Positions 45,676 through 58,900 of a stretch of 64,000 bases of DNA are shown piece by piece. The DNA lies in NCBI GenBank assembly GCA_021229015.1, contig CM037795.1, forward strand, positions 14,531,201 through 14,595,200. Reading direction: 5' to 3'. The number at the start of each line of letters is the position of its first letter. The first letter of the stretch is position 1. Made by a program: the position numbers and the translations under genes. This DNA is from Solen grandis (taxonomy: Eukaryota > Mollusca > Bivalvia > Adapedonta > Solenidae). Under the pieces are notes generated by a model. That model made no database searches, was not told the origin of the DNA, and was given only the letters and a program-made list of their open reading frames with translations.

Positions 45676-47554
45676 TAAATGTTTTTTGCTCTTTCTCAAT
45701 ATCTACTTAAAATCAGAAACATTTAGTATGAGGAAGTCTGGCCCACATTCAAAACATCACTTCCAGCTGGTATCAGCATGTGCTGATCAATTGTAAAAAA
45801 AAATCAATTTCATCTGTGGTCTGTTTTATGCATGACAGCTTATTATGATAAAAAAAAATGTTACATTACTTCCAATCTTCAAATGACTTCTTTGAGGAGT
45901 TTGGGTGCTAACATTGTTGACGATCATTCATTTAGCATTTTCATGCCAAGGCAAATCTTGATATAATAGTTTCAATTTTCTTCCAATAAAAAAATAATAC
46001 TCTATTTGAAATGAAATACCAGCCAATATGTTGGAATACTCAACATGGTTAAGGATTTAAGGAGACTCTAACAAGAAACATGAAATGGCTAAAGGATGCA
46101 GGCAGTGTGAATAGTTTTCATTTTAGGAAAAAGTAAGCAATTATGATTCATCTATTGGTAACAGTATTGCAGAATAAAACATAAGAATGATATAAAATGC
46201 ACGATACTCAAAACAAATCAGATGAAAATGAACAATATACAAACATCGCAACAATGAATAAAAACAAAACTTAATATTCAAATACTGTCATCATGGATAC
46301 CCAGTGTAATCTCCTTTTCATTTTATTTTCTTAACCACAACATTTACCTTACATTATTAATGATATACAGTAAGCTGCAGCGTTGGATACCCACGATTGC
46401 CTATTACATCAGCCATGGGATACTTGGCTAGCACTTTATTATGATAAGGATATTCATAAGAGGTACGTCGAACTGCCAAAATGCTGCTTACACAAATGAG
46501 TACATATCAGTTGGAAATCTAAAATCTGTAAGTCAGCAAAGGTTTGTCTAAGTGCCATAAGTATGAGAGTTTCTATTGGTCCAAAAAATCCCAACTACAT
46601 GTACCTAGTGGGGCTGTGAATAGTGGTGTGGCTGTTCAAATAATAACGAGCAAATGTTAACTAAAAATCCCACAGGCGATGTATGGAGTAACAGAATGAA
46701 TGCTCATGGATTTCTGACGCTGAGTAAGCTTGTGACAAATTGAGAGCTGAGTATCAAAGCATCATGCATAATTTGAAGTACTTTGCCTGACCCTGTGCAG
46801 AAAAAACACACACTGGAAACAGTAAAACATGCTGTGTATCCCAAGCTTGGGATTATCTGAGCTTTTCACTTTTCCAAATCTGTCAATGAATTACCGGTAT
46901 CACAATTTTAATACACTCTATCTACCACAGGCCTTATACTGTACTACACAGGGTCCTACACAACAGAAACCATAATAACACACTATAGAAGTTTTAAACT
47001 CCTTAATACAATAACTGTGCAATAATCAGACAACTATTGAGGGAAAATGCAAGGCATGGATAATTGCAAGACTAAAGAGTCTAATTCATCAAAAGCTTGT
47101 CATTTTTCCCTTTAGTTTTTCTAGTGTTAACCTAATACATGTACTTCACGCCAAGATCTGGAAGGGACTTCAAATTAGGTACAATGCTTGGAAAATTGCT
47201 CCTTGGATTGCCACATTTTTACTGCGAATATTACTGTTATACTTCTTTATACAATTAACAAATGTCTAGACAAAACATCGTCCCCGTTAATACAATATCA
47301 TTCATAGGATGCCATTTTTAAAGAGAAATATGTACAAAAGAATAAGTCAGAAATCATTCCTGTTGCTTGCTGCCTAACTCTGGTATTTTTGAGATTTATC
47401 AGTCATGAGATTTACATTTCTGTATTACTGAGGCTAACTTTTTTTAAGTCTAGAGCTATCACTGAAATCTATTAAACCCCAGCAATGCCCTCTATATGCA
47501 AATGTTATACTGTTCTGGGACAGTTCAACCAAAGGCAGAATGAACAGGGCAAAG

Positions 47555-47654
47555 NNNNNNNNNNNNNNNNNNNNNNNNNNNNNNNNNNNNNNNNNNNNNN
47601 NNNNNNNNNNNNNNNNNNNNNNNNNNNNNNNNNNNNNNNNNNNNNNNNNNNNNN
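47555..47654. other. Assembly gap of exactly 100 N
   Basis: One hundred Ns, the usual placeholder for a gap of unknown size. The two sides may not be truly adjacent, so any gene spanning it is invisible here. Confidence 0.98.
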
Positions 47655-48189
47655 CGTTTCCATACGACCACGGAGCCCTTGACATTTTAAGTTTTCCTAA
47701 AATATGCACATCAATTGTGAGTTAAAGTGAATAAAATATGAAAGTAGGGAAAGGATACCTCAACCTGAGGTCCTCTATTCGTAACTATTTGACTTTAATT
47801 GTATGGCTGATATGTTCCGAATGCCCCATCCGAGTTATGTCGGCATTTTCCAATAAAAGTTTCCGTGTTCACATATGGCATTCAGAATCACTCGCCCATT
47901 TCCTATGGAGGCTATTCGTTGCCAAAAATCCAGCCTTGTTGATCTAAGTTGAACAGTTTATTTTCCGACAAAATACACAATTCATATGAATTTCTTACTA
48001 TTTAAACTCCAGAGATACATTCTTGGACTGAATTTGCCGATGCAACATTGTAAATACGTATTTCAACAAAATGCATTTTAATAAACTACAAAACGCCTTC
48101 TTACTTTAACGCTCGCAAGTTTACATTGTCCGACCATCATGATTCGGCTCAGCTTAATCCAGGTTTACACGTTTGCAATGTTGATAAAT
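47655..48189. other. Region between the gap and the GC-box patch
   Basis: Less AT-rich than its surroundings and containing scattered CpG. No coding exon can be defended. It may hold the upstream part of a promoter. Confidence 0.3.
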
Positions 48190-48240
48190 AAGCTCCGCCC
48201 ATTTCCCCGCCCACTACATCATCGTAAATAAACGTAATTG
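48190..48240. promoter_or_regulatory. GC-box promoter-like patch
   Basis: Two GC boxes (tccgccc at 48194-48200 and ccccgccca at 48205-48213) sit in a locally CpG-containing stretch that stands out from the AT-rich surroundings. It could drive the HECT-like gene on the plus strand or an unseen minus-strand gene across the gap. Confidence 0.4.
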
Positions 48241-48355
48241 TCCGCTCACTTTCGGTATTTTCCGACAACGACTGGCAAATCTCCACGCAGTTATCCCCCA
48301 TGTACGAATAAGAGAGTAATCCCTGTGTTGCAGCGTGTAGGTCTACACATTCAAG
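48241..48355 (+). other. Candidate non-coding 5' exon of the HECT-like gene
   Basis: A donor-like tcaag/gtaaat occurs at 48355-48356, downstream of the GC boxes. The first coding exon has an acceptor (tctttcag) at 49944, eight bases before its ATG, so a leader exon must exist upstream. The pairing is inference. Confidence 0.3.
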
Positions 48356-48730
48356 GTAAATGCATTATGATAATTAAACAGTATCACCATTATTTACTAA
48401 GCATCACGTGTTTCAGTTGCATGAGTGCCATTGTATGCAGGTATTGAATCAAGATCGGAAGGTATAAAAAGATTAGTTTTTGAAACGTACCCCACCTACA
48501 TTGTAAAGCCAGCAATATAAGGGCAGCATGGCGAAAATCTATATTTAGATTTTTATATCCCTGACCAGGATTTTAACTTTGATGTTTTTTTAGTCGAGCC
48601 ACCAAAGCCACACGATATGAGAACCAACTTCACCACAATTGATCTTTTTTCAAAATTTAATATCTACCCACTGCCATTACTGGTGTTGTGAATTCGCGCT
48701 CAATGCCACTTTCATAAAAAAAAAATTGAT

Positions 48731-49495
48731 TTTTATACCCCCCGCACAACAAAGTTGTAAGGGGGGTATGCTGGATTCAACTTGTCCGTCTGGCTGGCCG
48801 TCCGGCCGTCTGTCGTTTTTTTTTGTCCAGGCTGTTACTCAAAAAGTATAAAAGGCACCAAGATGAAACTTCATATGTGGATAGATCTCATTGAGGTGGA
48901 GTGCAGTGACCAAGAACCATAACTCTCTGTCGTGTAATTTTGTTATTGCCCTTTGTAAATGTTCATACTTATTTTTTGTCCGGGCCGTAACTCAAAAAGT
49001 ATAAAAGGCATCAAGATGAAACTTCATAAGTAGATAGATCTCATTGAGGGGGCATGCAGTGACCAAGAACCATAACTCTCTGTTGCATAATTTTGGAGTT
49101 ATTGTCCTTTGTAAATTTTCTACTTAATTTTTGTTGGGGCCATAACTAAAAAGTATAAAAGATATCAAGATGAAATTTCATATTTGGATGGATCTCATTG
49201 AGGGGGCATGCAGTGACCATGAACCATAACTCTCTGTTGTGTAATTTTGGAGTTACTGTCCTTTATAAATTTCATATTTCATTTTTGTCTGGGCCGTAAC
49301 TCAAAAAGTTTAAAAGATATCAAGATGAAACTTCATATGTGGATAGATCTCATTGAGGGGGCGTGCAGTGACCATGAACCATAACTCTTTGTTGTGTAAT
49401 TTTGGAGTTTTTGTCCTTTGTAAATATTCAATCTTAATTTTTGTCCGGGCCATAACTCAAAAAGTATAAAAGGCATCAAGATGAAACTTTAAACA
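48731..49495 (+). repeat. Tandem array of five ~155-bp units with ATACCCC/GGGGTAT hairpin leader
   Basis: The leader ataccccccgcac...ggggggtat forms an inverted repeat and is followed by gtccgtctggctggccgtcc. Then five units share cgtaactcaaaaagtataaa, aggcatcaagatgaaacttc and tctcattgagggggc at about 48833, 48987, 49141, 49296 and 49451. This is typical of a mollusc dispersed repeat. It lies in the presumed first intron of the HECT-like gene. Confidence 0.85.
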
Positions 49496-49952
49496 AGAAC
49501 TGTAAACTTCATTCCTGTGACAAAGCGACATGCAGGGGTTATTTGCGCCATTACAATGGCAGTTCTAGTTTTATTCACAATTTTCACAAACAGAGCTGAG
49601 GTGTACCGGACTCAATTTTTTGAATAACAATTCAAGAACACATCCAAAATTAAGGTGCCTTAAGTAGTCAATATTGACTATTGGCAGTATAAAGTTAAGT
49701 TGAAGTATTAAATTATGTTTTTAATCAGGAGATGTTCTATAAAGATATAAGATATCTCCTGCTTTAATAAAGATTGATCCTTTATTTGTAACCTAGTATA
49801 TTAATGTTTTAAATGCAAGAAAAATGTCTGACTTCCAATATTATTTTAAATCTCTGTGTTTGTTCATATACATACCTGCAGATTGATTAATTTCTTTAAG
49901 ATAATACACAAAAGTTACATGCCCCACATCTTTTTATCTTTCAGTATTCTAC

Positions 49953-52900
49953 ATGGCAAATTTAAATAGGGTGGCAGACCTTCTTAAAGAAGCAGTTAAT
50001 GTCTTGTCAACTGCTAGCCCCAGTACAAGTACTGGTACTACTACAAGTAATACTGCCACAGACAATACAGCATCATTGAGGAACATATTTGCTCCATACA
50101 GACGAGCAAGAGGTGGTTATAGATCCATCCCTCAAGCAACCTACACACCAAAAACTACTTGGACACATAAATTTTGTTGTTTGGCCAGCCCTCATCAGGT
50201 AAGAATAGAAAGATGAATATTATTTTATCAAAAGATAATTTCCACATAATATAGGAAAAATGTTTATAAAATGATTTCATTATACTTATAGTTTGTATTG
50301 CAGTGATATATATGAATCAGTTCAGTTAATGCAGCACTTTTGGCAAAACCGTTCATTTAATCCATTTAAATGAGACAATCCAGTCCATTAATATACACAT
50401 ATTTCTAGTGGTGAATCCACCATTTCATCAGCATTAGGAGTCTATAATGACTCAGCATTTCACACATCATGCTAAAATGTTTGCCTTTTAAAACCTCACC
50501 TGACTTAATTCGGGCGGGGGGGGGGGGGGGGGGGGGGGTGCAAAGGGCATGGGTAGGTCAAAAGAATCCCTTTTCCCAATGCATATACCAAAAGATTCTC
50601 CTAAAGATCTTTTTTACCACTAAAGTTGTTAATTTGAAACTTTAAATACATATGTAAGCCACAAGCCAACACTTTTTGCAAAATATTTTATAAATTCCCT
50701 GATAATGTAACAAAAGGGTAAATTTATGTATATCTTTTATTCAATTTTATAAGAAAAACAGAAATTGTGGAATAACTACATTTAAAAAAGGTTATTTTTC
50801 AGGAAACAGTACCAGACAAGGCAGCCAAAAAACTACTAACAGATGCAGGGCTTGGAGAGAAAAAACTGACATTGGCCAAAAAAAAAGATTCAGAATATTT
50901 GAGGGAAGCATTATATGAAAAGTACCCCAAACTCAGGGATGGAGGTGGGTATGAACTACTGAGATCAAATGCACGGATTTCATTGGAGAAAATCAGCATG
51001 CCATCCTCAGGCTACAATACATTCTTTTTGGCTGATGAAAGTGGACTTGGGGGTGCTATATGTTACATAAGACCAATCCAAGAAAGTCTCTCCATGGAGC
51101 CTGTTGTGAATGTTGAGGTAAGCTTTCTAAATTATTGCCATCATTTTTATAGTTAATTTATATTAGGTTGTTTAGTCCTTGTTAGGTAACCTGAGCTTAT
51201 GCTAAAGATGAGCTATTTCTTTCACCCTGTGTCTGGCATGCTTCCTCCAAATTTTACTTCAAATGACAAGGATATCTCTAAAACTCCAATGAAATTTTCA
51301 GCCCAACATAAGCGTTTTAAAACACCCTTCTGCATTTTTTACACTGAATTTCACAGAAATATAACATTTTAATAAATAATACTTCTGCTTAATTGGATAA
51401 AATGGATGGTAAACTCAAATAGTCAAGTCAAGTCAAGCCAGAGCCAAAATAGTATTTTATCAATATCTGGGTTCAAATGACTTCTTGCCATCTGCTTTCA
51501 CATTTTCCTTCAAATCTTTAACTTTTTTATGTTTTGGGAAATAAGTGATTTTGCATTTTCTCACTTTTTTAAAGCCATTGGGCACTGGTATAGTACCCAT
51601 TTCTTCAATATCCAGTGGGCATTTTGAAGCCAATATGTTTCATGCTGGCAAATTAAAATATTTTACTTGATAATGACCTGTATCTCCACATTTTGTAGCC
51701 TACAGAAGACTGCATCAAAGAGCTTTGTAAAGGATGTGGACAAAACATACCAGTTGTGTCTTTGAGAGACCACGTGGCAGTATGCTATGAGGTAAAAATA
51801 TTGAATTTGTACAGTATGCTGTAATAGCAAACCAACATAAAAAATGTACTCAATGTTTTATTGGCATGATATTTGAAATACAAAATGTAAAGTGTGTGCC
51901 TTAAGAAATTTTTACAACTTTTTTTGAAAATGTTAAACTTTTAAACAAATTTTTTTTTTGACATGGTATTTCCAATGAATGAAAAGCTTAGTATCCCAAC
52001 AGGTTATTGAAGAAAAAACATCCACCTTCGTGGCAGAGTGGTTAAAGTCACTAGCTTGTTAACCACTGTAACTTATCACTGAATGAGAGCCAGCTTCCGA
52101 CCGGGTTCATGTTTTAGAGAGTTGGTAGTTCTTATGGAGGCTAGGGTCTGTCACTGGTTCTTCCTAGGAGCATTGGTTACATAACAACCTTCATAAGTGA
52201 AATAATGTTGAAGGGTGTTCAAACAAAGCCAAACTAAATGAACAAAAAAGTACAGACACTATTTTTTATACCCCTCAAAATGAAGTTTGGGGTGGGGAGT
52301 TACATTGGAGTCACCCTGTTGGTCTGTTGGGTGGTCTGTCCGCACTAAACATCCATTTTTGTGGCGCGAACTACTACATTTCTGAAGGGATTTTGATCAA
52401 ACTTGCTAGGAGTTATCAGCATAGAGTATTATTGTGCATGACATGTTCTTTATGTGCTTCCTTAAGCATATGGCAGAGTTATGTGTCTTTGAACAATAAC
52501 TATGTGGTATGTGGGGGGGGGGATATTAAATTATCAACTTTATTGATATCTCTTATGACAGGATTCTGATGAAGACATTAATGTACAGCTGTGCAAAAAG
52601 CGGAAGAAGGACAGACCAATATGTGACTATGCTTGTGTAAGTATGTCAAATCAAATACAAGTCAATAATCTGTTAATGTGTATATTTGTATCATTAGTTA
52701 GTGGAAACAGTTCTGGGTTAACAACTTCATGTAGTATTCATATGTCTTGGTTAAATTGTTCCTTGTCAAGATTTAATTTTGGGAAACATTAGTTTTGAGG
52801 GGGGGTGGGGGGGTATAGGAATCACCCTGTCCGTCTGTCTGTCTGTCCATGTACCTTGTAAGCGCAACTCCTCCTAAACTGTTAAACTGTTTGATGGATT

Positions 52901-55900
52901 TGGCTCAGACTTTACACAATGATAGCATATGATATGTAGATGTGCATGAAGCAAGGAATTTTTTATTCAAGAGTCGAAAGGGGAGATAATCCATTTTTTA
53001 ATTTGACAACCTAAAGGGGAGATAATCCATTTTTAGCACTTGGCATTTGGCGGGGTGGGGGGGGGGGGTATCCCATAGTGAGTTTACTCACAGTTCTAGT
53101 TTCTTATGTTTCCCATTAGGCACAAATCAAATTCGAGCCCCTTGTTTTACCATCCTTATCAAAACAAAGCGTGGAAGTCTGTTTAGATAGTGACGTCTTA
53201 TTTGTCTATTCAAATACACCTCTCCTTTGCTATTTGTGATTTTTGATTTTTTTTTTAAATATTTAATTTACAGGTCTTCTAAGTTGGCGTCACTTCGGTC
53301 TGACTTCGGAAATGCTTGCATTTGAATGTTTGTAAACAAAGCTGCTAAATTGTCATCCACCTCTCCTTTGCTATTTGTGATTTTAGATGTTTTTGAGACT
53401 TAATATGGCTTTAAGCATAATCACTTGAGAAGATTTAAAACATAGCTAAATACATTTTCATCATACCATGCTTAAGTATTTGGTTGTTGTCAGTCTATTT
53501 CTTATATGTGATATATTTTTATTAGCAGAGATCAGGAATTTCCAGTATAGATAATGACAAAGAAAGCCAGATGAAGTTAAAGTAAATGTTCCTACTTTGT
53601 TTAATGGAAAGTTAAATGTTGCTTATCATTTAGGTTCATTGCATGTTTGTTTGCTCAACAGTTAAATGTTGCTTATCATTTAGGTAACTTTGCATGTTGG
53701 CACTAACAGTATTCATTATCAATGAATACTAAAATTTAAATTGATTTAAAACTAAGCGATGTTAGTTTCCTGCAAGTTTCCAATTAGGCCTTTGTTTCAG
53801 GAGTGTTAATGCCTTTCACAGCTTATAGTTAAAGTTATAATAGTGTTCAAAATTTTCATCATTTATTATAAAAAAAACAACAACAAAAAAACAGTCATCC
53901 AGTTGCATTAAGTAGGTTTTGAAAGCACCAGTGACAAATGAATATCTCAATATTAACAAAAGTACATATAGTTCTCTGAAAAGCAAATTCACAAAAAGAT
54001 TTTTATGCTGGTGAGGAAAAAAAAGATATTATATTTTGCACTAGATTTCATTTATGCATTAAAAAGTAAATTTCATACTCAAAACATTCTTGCAATTATC
54101 CTAGTTATCTGTGACCATTCCTACCATGTAGAAATGCAGGTTCAATGTCCGTTTACACAAACTATGGCCTTGCGGTCAAAATTGGTCCCGCCCCAGTGGT
54201 CACTAATTTTACATAGAGTTATAAAAGAAAATCTTTTCATCAAAAACCATTAGGCCTACAGCTTAGATATTTGGTATGTAGCTTCATCTTATGGACCCTT
54301 ACCAAGATTGTTCAAATTATGGCCCTGGGGTCAAAATTGGCCTTGCAACGGGAGTCACTTATTTTACATAGAGTTATATAAGAAAAACCTTCAAAAATCT
54401 TCTTGTCAGAAACCATAAAGCCTGGAGCTGAGATAATTGAGTAGTAGTATTTCCTAGTGGACTTCTGCAAAAGTTGTTAAAATAATTGTTGATATCATCA
54501 GAAATGGGGCCCCTAGGGGTTGGCTAATTTACAAACAGTTGAATAGGGAAAAAAAAATAAAAATCTTCTTGCAAGAAACAACAAGGGCTGTAGCTTAGAT
54601 ATTAAGTTTGTAGCATTGCCTTGTTGACCTCTTCCAAGATGGCTCAAATGAAGGACCTGTGATCAAAAAGGTCCCTGCCCCATGGGTCATTTTTGTCATA
54701 TACTGGAGATATATGTCATAAGAATTATGATGATACATAACATATTACATATAACTTGAGCATACAATGAGAGCAATGCTTCTCAGGTGAGTGATTTAGG
54801 GCAACCATGGCCCTCTTGTTTCTGAACACTATTATAATGTTTAAGCTATAATGTTACAGCAAGTTAATTCTTTTTTGAAGTTCATCCTTCACAGATGGTG
54901 ATATACTTCGCTGTGTATGATTTTCTTCTCATCTTATTTTCCTTCCATATTTAGCTTACATTTCCTATATTTTTTAAAGGAAGCATAGTGTAATGTATGT
55001 TAGAAGTTGTAAATTGTTTAAAACACAAGACAAATCTTAATTTTCAATATTGCCAGTCTGTGAATGAGCTACTTCTTTGTTATTTATGTAGTTGTTTTGT
55101 TTTATCATTAAGTGCAAATTTGGACCTATTTTGTTCGGTTCTGGGTCCATTCGCCCTAATTCCCTTTCGCCCTTTACCTTTTTGACAGAATTTACTTTTT
55201 CCTTATACACGTTTACCCAGAAAGGGGTCCATTCGCCCTAAAATATGGGTCCTTTAGCCCTTGTATTGTTTAGTAAGATCAGAATGGTAGAATATATGTT
55301 TGCTTATTTTGTTTTTTTGGTTTATTTATTTAATGTATATAATTAAATATTATATTTATATGTATTATAATATAATGATCAAACGGACTACTTACAATAA
55401 CAATTTACATTTAAACTGATTAAATTATTACTTTTATAAACAATTTTTTCTATAATTGGGTCAGTATGTGTTAGCACCATAGATCTTTTGATATGATTTA
55501 ATATGATCAAACTTCTTCAAACTTTGAAAAAAAAATCTGTGTAATTTGGTTACAAATTGTAATTTATCACACACCCCTTTAACGTGTGTCAATTGCAATT
55601 AATTATAGTTTATAATTGGTGTCTTCCCAACTGTCCCACTTTTATATAAAACAGTAAAAATCAAGGTGGGACAGTTGGGAATCATGCTTAATTGGATAAC
55701 AATAGACTGTCATGGATGAGTGACTATAGTCTTTACCTAAATGGATGGAATATTTCAGTGCAATTATTTGTCTTATTGTCTTATATTATTAAGAGCAATT
55801 TGCAATAGTATTTATGGTTAGTAATATATTGCATATGCTATTAGCAAAATTATTTATAATAAGTATTTATAATACTTATTATGTTTTAGGATGTTGTCAG

Positions 55901-58900
55901 TATTCTCTCTCTCTCTCTCTGAAATGAAGAAAACAAACTCTTTATGTTTTCATATATTTATTATTTTTATTTCATGTGTCATGAACAAATCAAATAAAGA
56001 CAGGGCTATATTCGGATGTGGTACAATTTATTGTATTTTGTTTTAATTTGAAAACAAGCATTTCATTTAAACAACTGTGACATTCCACCCTACTGATCTG
56101 TTCTATACAGAGTTACTCGTCAAACCGAATCAAATGCGATGCACAATCGGCATACTCCATCACAGTGATTTCTTCAGCCATGTACTTGTGTTTCAGGGCA
56201 GACAGTCTCTGTTCAAGTTGTCGGTATTTCCTCCTCTTCTTTTCTCTCACTCCTCCGGCACTGTGCTGAAGAATTTTGATAGCATTGGCAGCTTCAATCC
56301 TTTGTATTGTTTCCAAGAACTTGTAAATGTTCGGATGTGACTGTCTCATACTTTTCTTTAGTTTGTTGTGCCAGCCTTCCAAGTTGTTTGTTGTTCTTGG
56401 TCCTTCTGTCTCGAAATGGTTCCAGTTGTCCTTGTCTCCCTCAACCCAATGTTCAGTGACATAGTCTGTGAACCTTGAAACATCCACTGGAATCTCTGCA
56501 TTTTCAGCATCCGTCAGTGCGACAAACCACACATCTTCAACATGTTGTATGGGGACTAGAGGCAGAACTGCAGCTCTTCTTCCTAGTTTCTTAAAGTCCT
56601 CATTCTCAGAATACAGTCCAACTAAGCCAAGCTTCTGTATCTTCCGCCAAACACACTGTGTGTAATGAAAAAAACACCCTTTCACATTCACATTTGGAAA
56701 CACTCTGCGAGCTGCCTGCTTGGTTGCTGCCTCAAAGTCTATCAGGAGTGTGTCTGGTCCCAGTTCCATTCCTATTTCCCTGCATTTCTGTTGAAGATGT
56801 TGAAAAAGTCTGCAGTAAATCCTTTCACTTTTTCCAGGCAGAAGGGCAAACACTAACGGATACATGTGTCCATCAATATATCCATGGAGTGTGTAGACCT
56901 GGCTGAATATGTCTGGGCACACATAAAATGTTCCGTCTCCATATATGGTTGGGTTCTGTGCCAGATGCTGGAGATTTGTTCTTGTAGCAAAAATCAGCAT
57001 CCTGTTGTCATTCTCTGCCTCATCAACCAGTAGGAACTGCTCACCAGTGTGCGTTTCAGTCCATTTTCCATCCAAATCTATGTCACTCCTGGACTTTGGT
57101 ATCCCCGGTCTCAATGCACCTCTTTCCCTGTATAGAGATGACTTGGTGGAGGGGAAGGTTGGTAATCCTTTGCAGACTTGTTCTGCATCTTCGTCCCATT
57201 CTCTGTCTCTCAGACTGGATATGACTTCTTCATATATTGACGGAATCGGCGTGGTTTCTTCGCGTGCCCTCTTTCGCATGAGTTGATTTATTTCATGGCG
57301 CTTCAGTTCCATGTGTTCGGCTGCATGATTATGGGTATTGGTCACAGAAACTGGAATGTTGTCAGCTGTTGTGATTTTAGCAGAACAGGTTCGGACATGA
57401 CAGACCCAGTACACCCTTGTTGGTTTTCGGTTTTTGACCTGGTATCTGAATCCATTGTAAACCAGACTATCACCACCACGTTGGTTCTTGACAAACTGCA
57501 CACTCACTTGTGCATTTGCCATTTTAGCTTATAATTTCAGACGATGTTACTTAGTGAAATTTTACTATCAAATGAAGACATTTACATCAGAATGTAAATA
57601 TATTGTATCTGATACAGTTCAGTTCATTAATGAGATATCACAGTTTGAAAGTCACAATAAATTGATAACCAAAAATGTTAATTACTTCAAATCAAATTGT
57701 TTACCTTAAGTAGTAAACTGCTAGATCAAAGGACTTGTTTGTATTTCTTAATCCAATCACTTAGCAATATATACAGGATAAATGGACTTTAGTTGGACCA
57801 ATCAATTAACACAATTTAAAGAAAAAAGTAGCAGAGGTGATAATTATCTTAATAAGTTCAAATTATTTTTTATCTTTATCAATTCACATAAGCTTTAAAG
57901 CCAGAGATCAAAGGAATGCATGTTTACACTATAAATTACAATTAATTTAGTAACCCTAATTAATGGACCTTAATAAACACATTTTAGAAAGAAATAATAC
58001 AATATAACTAAAACATGAAATTTTACCTCTTAAAATACAAAATCAAAAAAAAAATCAGAAACAAAATCAGATAATACAACTTCAATTCATTTTAATGTGT
58101 TGTAGTTTGAAATAGATTATAATCCCTTATCAAAACACACCCAGCAAGGTGCTAAAAATCTTGAGTGGGACAGTTGGGAAACAAAATATCAAAAAGTGGG
58201 ACAGTTGGGCATAAACCTTATAATTGTAAGTTAATCCTAAGTGGCACGTTTTCGCACCAGCATTCATGCCTACCACACAGGCTTTTTTCATAATAGATGT
58301 CACCTTTTAAATGGTGTACACTATGCTTTGTTAACAAAAAAGATTAAGTGCATGTTTAACATTCTTTAAGATATAAAAAAATCACGCAATTTAGTACCTA
58401 TTGGAATACATATTTTATTATTCATTTGAAAAAAAGAAAAATACATTAGGGCTAATGGACCCATCATGTGGGGCGAATGAACCTACATTGTGGGGCTAAA
58501 AGACTTGGGTGAAACGATTTTGGCAAAAGTGTACTTTAAGGGCAAATGAACCAGATACCATTTTATTCAAACTTAGTAACTGGTTTACCACTGTTGATTT
58601 GTGGTCAGCTGTGAGTTCAAAAATCATGGCAACATTAATGCCAGAAGCATGTCAGATGAATCATTAGTGTATGTTCCTAAATAACAGGTTTATCTTCAAT
58701 CAACAAGTAAAGAATGGTTGACATAATCTGTTCAAGTTTGGTATAGGTTTTAAACTCAGCTTTATTTAGTTCAATGACTTGACCCCATTACAGCTCTGCA
58801 AATAATTTTCAAAGTTAAATTTACCTTTAATGCAAATGAATGACTAAGATCCAGAATGACTTTTTGTATTCAGCCAACAGCCAGCAAATGAGCAAATCTG

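Larger units (their letters stand above)
38888..47554. other. 8.7-kb stretch with no supported gene
   Basis: It begins with the TMCO6 3'UTR. Contents: the short repeat at 39764, a 27-bp array at 41337, MITE copies 13 and 14, and the diverged repeat at 44935. The rest is AT-rich unique-looking DNA with no exon-like frames on either strand. It could be the long 3'UTR of a minus-strand gene lying beyond the N gap. Confidence 0.5.
55619..58217 (-). mobile_element. Inner Mutator-like element (MULE) with intact transposase and 9-bp TSD
   Basis: This 2.6-kb element is bounded by a perfect 9-bp direct repeat, ttataattg, at 55610-55618 and 58218-58226. Its ends share the inverted motif cccaactgtcccac, starting a few bases inside each end. 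Further copies of the same motif lie subterminally near 55665 and 58167. It encodes one transposase on the minus strand. A 9-bp duplication and a MULE transposase together identify the superfamily. The outermost 7-8 bp of the ends are poorly matched. Confidence 0.85.
55137..58559. mobile_element. Outer MULE-like MITE that received the inner MULE
   Basis: The left end (from 55137) and the right end (to 58559) are imperfect inverted repeats sharing ctggktccattcgccct-like sequence. Related motifs (cattcgccct and its inverse) recur at 55155-55262 and 58443-58510. Flanks attttgttc (55128-55136) and attttattc (58560-58568) match at 8 of 9, an aged TSD. Without the inner element it is about 0.8 kb with no coding capacity. 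A single compound element is the alternative. Confidence 0.65.

Noticed and set aside
47434..47725. Open frames spanning the N gap
   Set aside because: They depend on the 100 placeholder Ns, whose true length and content are unknown.
55137..58559. A single MULE with long compound termini
   Set aside because: Two separate sets of flanking duplications and two unrelated terminal motifs favour nesting, though only genome-wide copies can settle it.
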